Assembly: GCF_001719045.1 (NCBI RefSeq) | Contig: NZ_CP015423.1 | Span: 1,753,501 to 1,817,500 of the forward strand | Length of the DNA stretch: 64,000 nucleotides | Source of the DNA: Paenibacillus polymyxa | GTDB lineage: Bacteria; Bacillota; Bacilli; Paenibacillales; Paenibacillaceae | Reading direction: 5' to 3' | Shown here: piece after piece, positions 18,886 to 30,937 of the stretch | Layout of the letters: each line of letters starts with the position of its first letter | Position numbering within the stretch: the stretch's first letter is position 1 | Position numbers and translations under genes: made by a program | Notes under the pieces: generated by a model | What the model saw: the letters and a program-made list of their open reading frames with translations, nothing else | The model's database searches: none | What the model was told of the DNA's origin: nothing

Positions 18886-19701
18886 TCAAGGTTCGAAACC
18901 TTCTTTGCTCACGTAGAGCTGTTCCTTCGGAAAAACATGAAGAAAACGCTCATAAACCGCCTTATAGGCAGCAGGATGATACCATTCTTCCAGCCCCAAT
19001 GACTCGTACAGCACACCAATTTTCAAGCTACGCGTTCGTCTCCCCCCACTGCCATCTCCCATAAAATAATCATCAATACAGACACGGTTGACCAGAGGCA
19101 AAAGCTTGTCTGCAAAATGTTCACTGCTTGGAAGCATCGGAGCAATCGTAGCTTGCGTAGGTACACCTGCCTCCTTTAAGAGATGTAGCGTTTGGAGACG
19201 AGCCTGGATGGGAGGAGCCTCCGGGGTAAAATGTTTGCGTATATCTTCACGATCTGTTTCTATAGTCATACTCACACGTACACGATCCCCCAATCGGAGC
19301 AGTAAATCAGTATCCCGCCGTACCAGTGGACTGCGCGTCTGTAAAAAGAGAAAATCCGGGGGATCCTCCACCATCACCTCCAGCAGAGACCGGGTCACCT
19401 CTTCCTTGTACTCGGCAGGCTGATAAGGATCTGTGCTTGACGACATGAAAATCGTGACTTTACCTTTAGATTTGGCTCTACGAAGCTCCTTGCGAAGAAT
19501 ATCTGCAGCCTGATTTTTAATATCAACCCATGTCCCCCACGCCTCCTTCCGAAATGTGGAGACTGGCAATTGGCGTACATAGCAATACGAGCAACCAAAG
19601 GTACAACCTGTATACGGGTTCAACGAATGTGTATATCCTGACAAGAAGCCGGTCCCTTTATTCAAAAGAGTCTTGGGGGATTTGTAATACTCATTTTTCA
19701 T
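18886..19701 (-). CDS. SPL-family radical SAM protein
   Basis: About 271 aa with the radical SAM motif at C33, C37 and C40 (TGCTFGCSYC), followed by SSSTDPYQPAE and the TIETDREDIRKHF block seen in SplB-like Rv2578c-type proteins. Members of this broader group are related to spore photoproduct lyase, but true SplB has other conserved parts, so the reaction here is not known. The ATG at 19701 overlaps the end of the methyltransferase gene by 11 bases; a GTG at 19719 is an alternative. Its place within an ada operon suggests a DNA-repair role (inference). Confidence 0.75.
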   Translation of the reverse strand: MKNEYYKSPKTLLNKGTGFLSGYTHSLNPYTGCTFGCSYCYVRQLPVSTFRKEAWGTWVDIKNQAADILRKELRRAKSKGKVTIFMSSSTDPYQPAEYKEEVTRSLLEVMVEDPPDFLFLQTRSPLVRRDTDLLLRLGDRVRVSMTIETDREDIRKHFTPEAPPIQARLQTLHLLKEAGVPTQATIAPMLPSSEHFADKLLPLVNRVCIDDYFMGDGSGGRRTRSLKIGVLYESLGLEEWYHPAAYKAVYERFLHVFPKEQLYVSKEGFEP

Positions 19702-20233
19702 ACTGAACCGATGCCACACTTTCCTTTTCGAGCTGCAAAAGCTTCACCTTCATGTCCAAACCACCACGATATCCGGTCATAGCTCCATTTTTACCGATGA
19801 CCCGATGACAAGGGACTGTGACCAAAATCGGATTAGCACCGATGGCAGCCCCCACCGCACGAACAGAGGCTGGCTTTTGAATAGCGTTGGCAATGTCTGA
19901 ATAGGATAGTGTTTCCCCATACGGAATATCACACAACGCATTCCAAACCGCCATCTGGAACGCAGTCCCATGAAAATCAAAGGGCAATGTAAATTGGGCG
20001 CGCTTCCCTTGGAGATATTCAATCAGCTCCTTGGCATAGGGCTGTAAAGCAGCATCCTCTTCAACTAAAGGACTGCCGGGAAATCGTCTTCCCGCCCATG
20101 AAAACAATTCCTCTACAGGTTGATTGGGGGAACCTACATAACATAGTCCTTCCGATGTAGCTGCAATATATAAATTCCAATCCTCATGTGTCAACAATGA
20201 CCAATAGATCGTTTTATTTATTTGCTGTGCCAT
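19691..20233 (-). CDS. adaB: Methylated-DNA--protein-cysteine methyltransferase
   Basis: 180 aa. The active-site PCHRV motif has Cys142, which takes methyl groups from O6-methylguanine in a suicide reaction. The ATG at 20233 follows GGAGG by 7 bases and overlaps the end of adaA by 20 bases, so the two are coupled, as in the Bacillus adaA-adaB operon. Length and layout fit Ogt/AdaB. Confidence 0.92.
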   Translation of the reverse strand: MAQQINKTIYWSLLTHEDWNLYIAATSEGLCYVGSPNQPVEELFSWAGRRFPGSPLVEEDAALQPYAKELIEYLQGKRAQFTLPFDFHGTAFQMAVWNALCDIPYGETLSYSDIANAIQKPASVRAVGAAIGANPILVTVPCHRVIGKNGAMTGYRGGLDMKVKLLQLEKESVASVQYEK

Positions 20234-20819
20234 GCTGTGTACCTCCATTTTGTGTTGCTTCCAATTTGAGTTGGCGATATTGCAATGGGGTGTAGCCTGA
20301 ATTCTTTTTAAATAACGTAATAAAGTAAGGTGCATTGCACAGACCTACGTTCTCCCCTACTTCCGCAACAGATATATCTGAGCAAATGAGTAGCTTCTTC
20401 GCTTGTTTCAACCTGGTCTGCTGTATATATTCCATTGGCGTTATATGCATGATCCGCTTGAAGGTACGATGTAAATGATACGGACTTCCATGGCTTATTT
20501 CAGCTAGGATGTGCAATGTTAAGCCCTTCATATAGTTAGAATTCACGTATTCTGTAACCAGTGCGATCCATTCATGATCAGGCAATCGTTGTCCTGTCGG
20601 TTTACATCTTTTGCATGGACGGAAATGCTCGACCAATGCCTGCTCTACTGTTTTAAATATACGGATGTTCTCTCTTTTGGGAGGTCGGGATTTGCAGGAG
20701 GGACGACAAAATATTCCCGTTGTCTTCACAGCGTACAAAAATACCCCATCATATGACTTGTCGTTTTCTACAATAGCGCTCCACTCGTCGTCAGTTATGG
20801 ATAAATCGGATGTACTCAT
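20214..20819 (-). CDS. adaA: Ada-type methyl-phosphotriester methyltransferase and transcription activator
   Basis: 201 aa. The N-terminal Ada zinc domain has C38, C42, C69 and C72 (FCRPSC, CKRC); C38 would accept a methyl group from DNA phosphotriesters. The C-terminal half is an AraC HTH pair (LTLHILAEISHGSPYHLHR, ISVAEVGENVGLCNAPYF). Methylation turns the protein into an activator of the adaptive response, normally including its own operon. It is the first of five genes (adaA, adaB, radical SAM, alkA-like, alkD-like) with overlaps or short gaps. Confidence 0.93.
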   Translation of the reverse strand: MSTSDLSITDDEWSAIVENDKSYDGVFLYAVKTTGIFCRPSCKSRPPKRENIRIFKTVEQALVEHFRPCKRCKPTGQRLPDHEWIALVTEYVNSNYMKGLTLHILAEISHGSPYHLHRTFKRIMHITPMEYIQQTRLKQAKKLLICSDISVAEVGENVGLCNAPYFITLFKKNSGYTPLQYRQLKLEATQNGGTQHGTANK

Positions 20820-20894
20820 TCAAATCACCTCTCTAATGCAAATGTGGCCTCCCCACATATCCATGGCAGGATTATTCAAAATCCTTCTGTCTAA

Positions 20895-20900
20895 ATTATA
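20895..20900 (-). promoter_or_regulatory. Candidate -10 box of the ada operon
   Basis: Perfect TATAAT on the minus strand about 75 bases before adaA, without a good -35, which would fit a promoter that needs activation by methylated Ada. Confidence 0.4.
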
Positions 20901-20952
20901 GACTAAATAGTGAACATATGTACCCTTCTTGGGATGTAAAGGCAAGATAACG

Positions 20953-20981
20953 AAAAAAAGATGACTCCCCGCGGAGCCACC
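20953..20981 (-). terminator. Rho-independent terminator of the alanine symporter gene
   Basis: GTGGCTCC/GGGAGTCAT stem followed by seven T on the minus strand. Confidence 0.75.
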
Positions 20982-21008
20982 TTTGATCTTACTTATCTAT
21001 CTTATTAT

Positions 21009-22499
21009 TTAGGCTTGAAGCTTGCTCGGTTTGGCGGTGATCGTCAACTCATCTGAAGGAGGCTGATATTCCTTTGACCAGTACTCGGCATTTGAAATAC
21101 CTGCCTTCTTCGGGTCAAACACCGGGTCTAGCCCTTGCCTCCGCTGCTGTTCGTAATCCTTGAGCACGCGGAAAGCAGGTTTGGCCAGCAGAATCATAGC
21201 AATCAGATTCACCCAAAGCATAATGCCGACACCCATATCCCCCAGTGTCCACGCCAGAGCTGATTCCTTGACGACCGTTCCATAAAACGTCGAACCCAGA
21301 ATAACCAGCTTTAGGACGAACATAGGCCATTTGGCTTTACGGTCGGCAACCAGGTAGGCCATATTTGTTTCTGCGATGTAATAATAAGAGATAATGGTTG
21401 TAAACGCGAAAAAGAACAAGATAATTGCCAGCAGACTGGAGCCGAAGCCCGGAAATACCGACTCAATAGCAGCCTGTGTATACTGGGTCCCCTCTTCAAC
21501 ACCGGGAAGATTGTGCACAATAAAATCGCCACCGGGTCCCTTCACGTTATACATACCTGTGAACAGAACCATAAAAGCCGTGGACGTACAGACCAAAAAG
21601 GTATCTACATACACGGAAAATGCCTGGACCAGCCCTTGCTTCGCCGGATGAGATACTTCCGCAGCGGCTGCCGGGTGCGCACCAGAGCCTTGTCCGGCTT
21701 CGTTGGAATAAATCCCCCGCTTTACACCCCAAGCAATCGCCGTCCCTGCTATACCGCCGAACACAGAATCCACGCCAAAGGCACTACGAAAGATCAGCGA
21801 AAATACATCGGGAAGTGCAGTAATGTTCGTCATCATAATGTAGAAAGAGACGAGGATGTAACCGAGTGCCATGAACGGAATGACAACCTGAGCCACATTG
21901 GCAATCCTTTTTACACCACCAAAAATGATAAGCGCCAGCAACACGACTACTAAAATCCCCGAAACCTTCATATCTATGCCAAACGAACTGTGAAAAGCTA
22001 CAGCAATGGAGTTCGATTGAGTTCCCGGCATTAGTAAACACATCGCGACCAACGCAGTAACCGCAAAAATGACGGCAAACCATTTTAAGCCTGTCCCTTT
22101 TTCAATATAAAAGGCTGGACCGCCTCGGTACTGACCATCGCGCTTTACCTTATACACCTGAGCCAGTGTGGATTCTACAAAAGCTGTAGCCGACCCGATA
22201 AAGGCCATGACCCACATCCAAAATATCGCCCCAGGTCCACCCATACCAACCGCCAAAGCAATCCCAGCAATATTCCCCGTCCCTACACGCCCCGATAGTG
22301 CCATCGTAAAGGCCTGAAAGGAGGATACACCTGCCTCGGAACTTTTCCCTTTAAATACTAGGCGGATCATCTCTTTGAAATGCCTGATTTGCAGGAATCG
22401 AGTCATGATCGAAAATAATAGTCCCACACCCAAACAGACATATACCACAGGATTGCTCCAAATGACGCCGTTTACTGCCTCTGCCCACTGCTCTAACAT
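21009..22499 (-). CDS. Alanine/glycine:cation symporter (AGCS family)
   Basis: 496 aa, about ten membrane segments. The family motifs GRVGTGNIAGIALAVGMGGP and GVKRGIYSNEAGQGSGAHPA are present. AGCS proteins import alanine or glycine with Na+ or H+. It is monocistronic: its own promoter and a palindrome lie upstream and a strong terminator downstream. The C-terminal 50 residues are cytoplasmic. Close in layout to Bacillus AlsT, but paralogues exist, so no symbol is given. Confidence 0.92.
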   Translation of the reverse strand: MLEQWAEAVNGVIWSNPVVYVCLGVGLLFSIMTRFLQIRHFKEMIRLVFKGKSSEAGVSSFQAFTMALSGRVGTGNIAGIALAVGMGGPGAIFWMWVMAFIGSATAFVESTLAQVYKVKRDGQYRGGPAFYIEKGTGLKWFAVIFAVTALVAMCLLMPGTQSNSIAVAFHSSFGIDMKVSGILVVVLLALIIFGGVKRIANVAQVVIPFMALGYILVSFYIMMTNITALPDVFSLIFRSAFGVDSVFGGIAGTAIAWGVKRGIYSNEAGQGSGAHPAAAAEVSHPAKQGLVQAFSVYVDTFLVCTSTAFMVLFTGMYNVKGPGGDFIVHNLPGVEEGTQYTQAAIESVFPGFGSSLLAIILFFFAFTTIISYYYIAETNMAYLVADRKAKWPMFVLKLVILGSTFYGTVVKESALAWTLGDMGVGIMLWVNLIAMILLAKPAFRVLKDYEQQRRQGLDPVFDPKKAGISNAEYWSKEYQPPSDELTITAKPSKLQA

Positions 22500-22573
22500 T
22501 CCTTGTATTTCCCCCTGATCAATCCATTGATTTTCTAGTCTATGTTTTCAGAAAATTTGCATAATTACAAAAA

Positions 22574-22602
22574 ATTATAGATTAGTTTTTACCCCCATAC
22601 AA
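22574..22602 (-). promoter_or_regulatory. Promoter of the alanine symporter gene
   Basis: Minus strand TTGTAT, 17-base spacer, perfect TATAAT; about 75 bases before the start codon. Confidence 0.6.
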
Positions 22603-22610
22603 GTTAATTT

Positions 22611-22629
22611 AATTGACATATTGTCAATT
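22611..22629. promoter_or_regulatory. 8-3-8 perfect palindrome upstream of the symporter promoter
   Basis: AATTGACA-TAT-TGTCAATT, 9 bases upstream of the -35 box. The position fits an activator or upstream repressor site; no regulator is encoded next to it. Confidence 0.45.
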
Positions 22630-22663
22630 ACAAGTGGGCTTACCAGCTACATAAAATAACGAC

Positions 22664-22703
22664 AAAAAAGCTCTGATGATCCGAGAATATGGATCATCAG
22701 AGC
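22664..22703 (-). terminator. Rho-independent terminator of bglP
   Basis: 13-bp perfect stem GCTCTGATGATCC with complement, then TTTTTT on the minus strand. Confidence 0.88.
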
Positions 22704-22719
22704 CTTGTCCTTAAGACAT

Positions 22720-24627
<1,908 letters not shown>

Positions 24628-24654
24628 CTAAGGGGCTTTTTACATATTTAGGCA

Positions 24655-24722
24655 CACAAAAAACCTAAGCCTTGAAAAATGGTGGGCACTTTAGTCCCGC
24701 GATTTTTCATGACTTAGGTTTT
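24655..24722 (-). terminator. Conditional terminator in the bglP leader
   Basis: AAACCTAAG/CTTAGGTTT stem with inner pairing, followed by TTTTTT on the minus strand. Its upstream arm overlaps the RAT at 24717-24745, so antiterminator and terminator exclude each other. Confidence 0.85.
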
Positions 24723-24745
24723 GCCTGCATAACCAGTAACAATCC
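24717..24745 (-). promoter_or_regulatory. RAT antiterminator site (LicT target) before bglP
   Basis: Minus strand begins GGATTGTTACTG and ends CAGGCAAAACC, matching the Bacillus bgl/lic ribonucleic antiterminator consensus. Confidence 0.9.
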
Positions 24746-24859
24746 CAGTTAAAACTTATTAAATTCCTGTTACTCTCATAATATAACCAATATACCATAT
24801 TTGTCAACAAAAACTTTTAATCGTCTATTCTTGATCCTTTTTCGTTGAAAACGTTCGAC

Positions 24860-25690
24860 TTATCTGTTCACCACCCGTTCAATATGCACGGTTAGATACA
24901 ATTTTTCTTCGTTCGTCAATTCGTGATTGTATTCTTTTTGCACAAAAGCTCCGATTTTCTCTGTACAAGCAGCCGCTTCCTTATGCTTTTCCTTAATCAT
25001 GTCATACAAATGATCATAGTTATTTTCGTAGTGATTTCCCTTAAATACGCGCTGGGCGAAAAATTTCAGATGCGTAATAAAACGGAAATAGCTCAGAGAG
25101 TCCTCGTCGAACTCCACCTTAAAATGATATTTTGCGATATTGATAATTTGCTGGATAAACTTCGTGATACTCATGGTCGTAATGACTTCCTCGTTCATTT
25201 CAGCATTCACGATGTGAATCGCAATATAAGCCGCTTCGTCCACAGGCAGTTCAATACCGAGCCTTTGTTTAATTTGTTCCAACGTTTTCAGACCCATCGC
25301 GAATTCTTCTTTGTACAGCTGCTTGACTTCCCACAATAACGCGTTTTTGATTTCCAATCCTTCCCGGTATCTTTCAACAGCGAAATTGATATGATCAGTC
25401 AGCGAAACATAAATATTTTCGTTCAGCTTTCTATTCAGATTATGCTTGGCGTCATTAATGACTTCCTCCACAATCACAATCAAATCAAGCGGTACCTCAC
25501 GTAACAGCATTTTAAAGTTATCGGACGTCTGCTTGTTTTTCAGAGCAAATACCTTCTGAATTCTGGTTTCGTCTACTTTGTCTCCAGGCTTTTTCTTAAA
25601 AGCAATCCCCCGACCCATCACCACGAGTTCGGTGCCGTCCGTCTGGTAGACGCTGATTACATTGTTGTTAATGACCTTTGCTATGTTCAT
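24860..25690 (-). CDS. licT: BglG-family transcription antiterminator
   Basis: 276 aa. N-terminal RNA-binding domain (about 1-56: MNIAKVINNNVISVYQTDG, GRGIAFKKKPGD), then two PTS regulation domains (about 65-170 and 175-276) with conserved His in DHINFAVER and AAYIAIHIVNAE. It binds RAT hairpins and prevents termination when beta-glucosides are present and PTS control allows. ATG at 25690 has GGGGGAT upstream. It lies between bglH and bglP and has its own RAT/terminator leader, so it should activate its own transcription. Confidence 0.93.
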   Translation of the reverse strand: MNIAKVINNNVISVYQTDGTELVVMGRGIAFKKKPGDKVDETRIQKVFALKNKQTSDNFKMLLREVPLDLIVIVEEVINDAKHNLNRKLNENIYVSLTDHINFAVERYREGLEIKNALLWEVKQLYKEEFAMGLKTLEQIKQRLGIELPVDEAAYIAIHIVNAEMNEEVITTMSITKFIQQIINIAKYHFKVEFDEDSLSYFRFITHLKFFAQRVFKGNHYENNYDHLYDMIKEKHKEAAACTEKIGAFVQKEYNHELTNEEKLYLTVHIERVVNR

Positions 25691-25754
25691 CTCGATCCCC
25701 CGTTCCATATGCCAGCAAGAGCCACACATGCTCCATCCTCTTTATTGTAAACAG

Positions 25755-25816
25755 AAAAAAACCGAAGCACGCCAAATAAACAAGACTGTAACATCTGCTT
25801 ATTCGTGGCTTAGGTT
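25755..25816 (-). terminator. Conditional terminator in the licT leader
   Basis: AACC-AAGC-CACG pairs with CGTG-CTT-CGGTT and is followed by TTTTTTT on the minus strand; the upstream arm overlaps the RAT. Confidence 0.8.
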
Positions 25817-25841
25817 TTGCCTGCTACGCAGTAACAATCCT
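25813..25841 (-). promoter_or_regulatory. RAT antiterminator site before licT
   Basis: Minus strand GGATTGTTACTG ... GCAGGCAAAACC, nearly the same as the RAT before bglP. Confidence 0.9.
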
Positions 25842-25885
25842 AAAAATGATGGAATTGCGTCAAGTATAGCCCGAAGAGGAACGAT

Positions 25886-25899
25886 TGTCAACGCTTTCA
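25886..25899. promoter_or_regulatory. cre site upstream of licT
   Basis: TGTCAACGCTTTCA fits the catabolite-responsive element consensus (TG..AACG..T.CA). It lies about 45 bases before the licT RAT, where it should overlap the promoter, so CcpA repression by preferred sugars is likely. Confidence 0.7.
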
Positions 25900-25966
25900 A
25901 TGAAGAAACGGAGATCGGAAATCCCCGTGGGCCCGGGACGTCCGATCCTATTTACTTGTGGTACGA

Positions 25967-27547
<1,581 letters not shown>

Positions 27548-27566
27548 TTATACGTATTTGATTGAA

Positions 27567-27595
27567 ACTCTAACAAAGATTTGGGAACCTGTCAA
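27567..27595 (-). promoter_or_regulatory. Sigma-A-type promoter of bglH
   Basis: Minus strand TTGACA, 17-base spacer, TAGAGT. Transcription would start just before the RAT-like site. Confidence 0.7.
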
Positions 27596-27711
27596 ATTCA
27601 TTTGATATAATAACACGCAATTAACAAACCAACAACATTATTTTAATCGCCTATTGGGTAATGAAAAGAACCATGAAAGATACCTCAGATAAACGACTTT
27701 GCGAAATCTAC

Positions 27712-28086
27712 TCAGTCGCTAATTAAAATATTTTGTTGCAAGAAATTTAGAAAATCCCTTTGCATAGAGCCAAGAGGTATAATTTTTTTGATTATCTTGA
27801 ACCTCCAATGCTGTCCTTTACTGTTAAATGACCATATTGCAGAAGACAGATATATGGAATGATATTTTTGTTCTTGTAAATCAGCTACTTCAAATTCAAC
27901 TTTTTGTACTACTTTAGTGGAAAATAGATTCAGGAAAAGGATAATAATTTTATCATTATTTAGGAGTAATATAGCTCGACTTGTCCAAGCCGAAAGGCTT
28001 TGAGGAGTTGAATAGCAGATAAGCATGTTAGGTTCTCTATGCGATTCAGTTAGCTTATTAATAGTTTTTTTGTTAATGAATATCAT
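27712..28086 (-). CDS. Hypothetical protein, possible PH-like fold
   Basis: 124 aa from an ATG at 28086 with AAAGG upstream. The pattern is alternating strands (AILLLNNDKIIILFLNLF, KVEFEVADLQ, WRFKIIKKIIPLG) and a final helix (MQRDFLNFLQQ), which resembles bacterial PH-like domains. I do not recognise the family. It is AT-rich and marks the left end of the accessory region. Confidence 0.5.
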   Translation of the reverse strand: MIFINKKTINKLTESHREPNMLICYSTPQSLSAWTSRAILLLNNDKIIILFLNLFSTKVVQKVEFEVADLQEQKYHSIYLSSAIWSFNSKGQHWRFKIIKKIIPLGSMQRDFLNFLQQNILISD

Positions 28087-28707
28087 AATCAAATACCTTT
28101 CTATTTGGATGTTCAAATAAAATAGCATTTTAAAGAATATCTTTCAAAATTCCAATTGTTTATGATAAGAGCAAATATATTATATACTCCCATAAGTAAA
28201 CTATTTATATTATATAATACCACAAGTAAACTATTCCAAGAAAGGCTACATACTCTATTAAGATGGTTACTATATAAACCGCAATTTAAGATCATAACCT
28301 AAACCAGTAGATGACCAATTTTTCCCAGTAGTTGTTTATGGGATGCAAGAGCAGGTATTAAACTTTTTTATATGCTTTTAGCCTCAGCTACGAATTCGTG
28401 AGTAATGAAACCGACTAGAAAGGTTAACAACGCATAAAAGACCGCTATTCTCGAGTATCGTTTGTCCTTTCCCTTTGCCTACGATTTGCAGAACGTATGG
28501 GATCGGCACGTTGATCGCCGAAGTCCGCAAACTGAACAGGCACCTGGCATTTTCGCCACCTCACATAATGGACGCCTCATTGCCGTCCGTAAGTCGGATC
28601 GGCATGGAGCGTGCGTGCTCCGGTCAGCCGCCTTGACAATCCTCATCCTATATAAGTTTCTCCAACTACCAGTTTCGTTCTTTCGTTAACTTGACTCCCA
28701 TCACCCT
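28087..28707. other. Intergenic stretch without a supported gene
   Basis: 28100-28370 is very AT-rich. 28420-28690 has higher GC and open frames of 50-75 codons on the plus strand, but none has a ribosome binding site or a family pattern that I recognise; it may be a decayed gene. Confidence 0.4.
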
Positions 28708-29016
28708 TTATTTACAATAACCTTCTTTATGGTGATAATTCCAGCTCACCCTACTAGTCATTGAAAGATAATACCCTTTAACGGCATACAGTGGCGAAAC
28801 CCGCCACACGCCAAAATTCGAGCAGCTTTTCCTTTGAACCAAGCTACTGGAAAATATGATCACTTTATCATTCGGTGCAAGATTCTTGCTCCATACTAAC
28901 GGGAGTCTGTCAAAGGAAATATTTAATGAACTCGGAATATGTCCAGTCGAATATTTACTGACATCCCTGACATCTAGAATCTTCACATTTGCAAGCGGTG
29001 ATGAGATAGGTCCCAA
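28708..29016 (-). pseudogene. Decayed rhodanese-domain gene
   Basis: The first 60 codons keep a rhodanese pattern (KILDVRDVSKYSTGHIPSSL, then LAPNDKVIIFSSSLVQRK). The active-site Cys position reads Ser. After QRK the frame shifts: the next frame gives KAARILACGGFRH, a normal rhodanese helix, and the original frame resumes with LYAVKGYYL. Two indels within 50 bases therefore destroyed the domain. It lies next to a broken ccdA and points the same way, so the two were probably one redox unit. Confidence 0.75.
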
Positions 29017-29221
29017 TCTTCAAAACTCACATTAGTAAGGGATCGTAGAGGCCACGATTGTATTATTAACCATAAACTAAACAGTCCAATTGAAATGACG
29101 AATCACTGTCATCATACTATACTTCCTCCATCCTAAGCTCAGCAGATATTAAGATATATGCGCAAGCTCATTTATTGGAATTATTCGAGATCCTATTATT
29201 TCGAGACGTACTACATTCAAT

Positions 29222-29862
29222 TTAGATGACCATAATAACTCCATTCGCCATGCTCAGGACGGGAAAAAATCTATTGACTTGTTTAACCATCGATAGAGAG
29301 AAAGTAACAAGCAGCGAAATGAGCAAGAATGGAATTCCAAGACCCAACGTATATACCGCTAACTGCCCTATCCCTTGGTACAATGATTCGGACGACCCTG
29401 CCAAAACAAGTATCGAGGAAAGTGCGAGCCCCACACATGGCGTCCAGCCCGCCCCAATTTCCAATCCAAGGATAAATGAACCAAGCCAGCCACCGTATTT
29501 TTTTTCCGTTTCCCAACTGCTTAGAACTCATTAAAAACTTGAGTTTGAGTATCCCCATCATTTGTAGGCCAAACACCACAATCAATAGTCCGCCAACCTT
29601 CTCAATCAGATCCTTGCGTAAGGAGACAAAATTACCTATAGCGGAGGCAGTAGCCCCATGATCACAAAGATAACACTAAATCACAAGGATGAAGCCCAAT
29701 GAACGTACGACCAGAATTTTACGATTCACGACAAAGCGACCCCTGCAATCATCGTATCGGATATATGTGAAACATACGCCGGCCGGAGAGGGAATACGTA
29801 AGGCGACAAAAACGAGAGTACGCCTGCTGCAAATACTACTAATAACGTTATCTCCTCCAACT
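29222..29862 (-). pseudogene. Decayed ccdA/DsbD-like membrane thiol-disulfide transporter gene
   Basis: Pieces of a CcdA protein lie in order but in different frames: ITLLVVFAAGVLSFLSPYVF (the conserved Cys of LSPC is Tyr), NRKILVVRSLGFILVI, GATASAIGNFVSLRKDLIEK, IVVFGLQMMGILKLKFLM, and EIGAGWTPCVGLALSSILVL with the second conserved WTPC Cys intact. At least three frameshifts and one stop separate them. CcdA carries reducing power across the membrane. The gene is dead. Confidence 0.8.
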
Positions 29863-29948
29863 TCTCCCCTCCTCATTAAATCAGAGTATCGCTCGCAAAC
29901 AGTATTGCAATTTTATCTTATTATTTTTATCAGAATAATGGACTAAAC

Positions 29949-29976
29949 TTGACTTCGTCTCTACACATGTTAAAAT
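29949..29976 (+). promoter_or_regulatory. Promoter of the ArsR-rhodanese gene
   Basis: TTGACT, 16-base spacer, TAAAAT. A partly palindromic ATCAATTGAT follows right after the -10 (29984-29993), in the same place as the operators before the OsmC and thioredoxin genes. Confidence 0.55.
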
Positions 29977-30134
29977 TCTATTCATCAATTGATATAGTAC
30001 TTATTATGAAAGATTGTTGGTTTCATAGTTTTTTTCAGTGTATGGAGAAGCATTTTTGATTTGCTATATTGGTCAAAACATATAGTGTAGGATCCTTAAC
30101 ATATTTCACCAAGTTGAAGTGAGGTTATAAATGA

Positions 30135-30803
30135 ATGGAAGAGATGCTAAAGTGTGCAAAGCTTTTCAAGGAAGATCTATATAAGCAACTGGCTAGAATA
30201 GGTAAATGTCTATCAAGTGACAAACGTCTTGAAATCTTGAATGTACTATCACAAAGTCCCAGAACAGTGGAGAAATTAGCCGCATGTACAGAAATGAATA
30301 TAGCTAATGTTTCTCGTCATCTACAGGTCTTACTGGACGCTAAGCTTGTTAAGTTCACAAAGAAAGGAACTTACGCCATATACTCACTAGCAGATCCTGA
30401 GATCACTGACTTCCTCTCTTCACTATGGAAGATTAGTGAGAAGCAAATTCCTGATATCAGGAGAATGAAAGATGACTTTTTAAACAACTTGAATGACATC
30501 CATACCCTATCCATGGATGAAGTAAAGAAAAAACTAGATGAAAACTCCATTATCTTAGTTGACTTACGCCCCAAAGAAGAGTTTGAAACAGGACATATTC
30601 AAGGAGCAATTTCAATGCCGATGGAAGATCTAGACGTATTAATGGGAGAGTTACCGGAGGAAGCTGAAGTGGTCGCTTATTGTAGAGGGCCATTATGCGT
30701 TTATTCGGCACTTGCTACGCAAAAATTGCAAGTTGAGGGATTCAAGGCGTATCGTATGGAAGACGGAGTGAATGAGTGGCAGGAACATTTTCATATACAT
30801 TAA
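30135..30803 (+). CDS. ArsR-family regulator fused to a rhodanese domain
   Basis: 222 aa. Residues 15-100 form an ArsR winged helix (LARIGKCLSSDKRLEILNVL, NIANVSRHLQVLLDAKLVKF). Residues 125-222 form a rhodanese domain with VDLRPKEEFETGHIQGAI and the active loop CRGPLC (C183, C188). Such fusions are usually thiol or persulfide sensors (inference from the family). A GAGG site lies upstream. Neighbours are a broken ccdA/rhodanese pair and an osmC gene; a terminator follows. It is the best candidate for the factor that binds the shared operators at 31655 and 38130. Confidence 0.88.
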   Translation: MEEMLKCAKLFKEDLYKQLARIGKCLSSDKRLEILNVLSQSPRTVEKLAACTEMNIANVSRHLQVLLDAKLVKFTKKGTYAIYSLADPEITDFLSSLWKISEKQIPDIRRMKDDFLNNLNDIHTLSMDEVKKKLDENSIILVDLRPKEEFETGHIQGAISMPMEDLDVLMGELPEEAEVVAYCRGPLCVYSALATQKLQVEGFKAYRMEDGVNEWQEHFHIH

Positions 30804-30822
30804 CCAATCTAAGCCTCATCTA

Positions 30823-30868
30823 AAAAAGACTTCGAAGCCCACATATTTGTGACTTTGAAGTCTTTTTG
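30823..30868 (+). terminator. Rho-independent terminator
   Basis: AAAAAGACTTC/GAAGTCTTTTT stem-loop after the ArsR-rhodanese gene. Confidence 0.8.
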
Positions 30869-30937
30869 TGAATAATGCAAACCTGGACATTATACGACTT
30901 GATTAGAGCGAATAATACTCATTGACATTTAGCTTTA

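Noticed and set aside
19088..19423. 111-codon plus-strand frame
   Set aside because: Antisense to the radical SAM gene, which has complete cysteine motifs.
24845..24858. Second cre site (TGAAAACGTTCGAC) near the end of licT
   Set aside because: The last two consensus positions do not fit, and it lies downstream of the licT stop, away from a promoter.
28462..28689. 75-codon plus-strand frame in the accessory region
   Set aside because: No ribosome binding site and no recognisable family pattern; adjacent frames are equally open.
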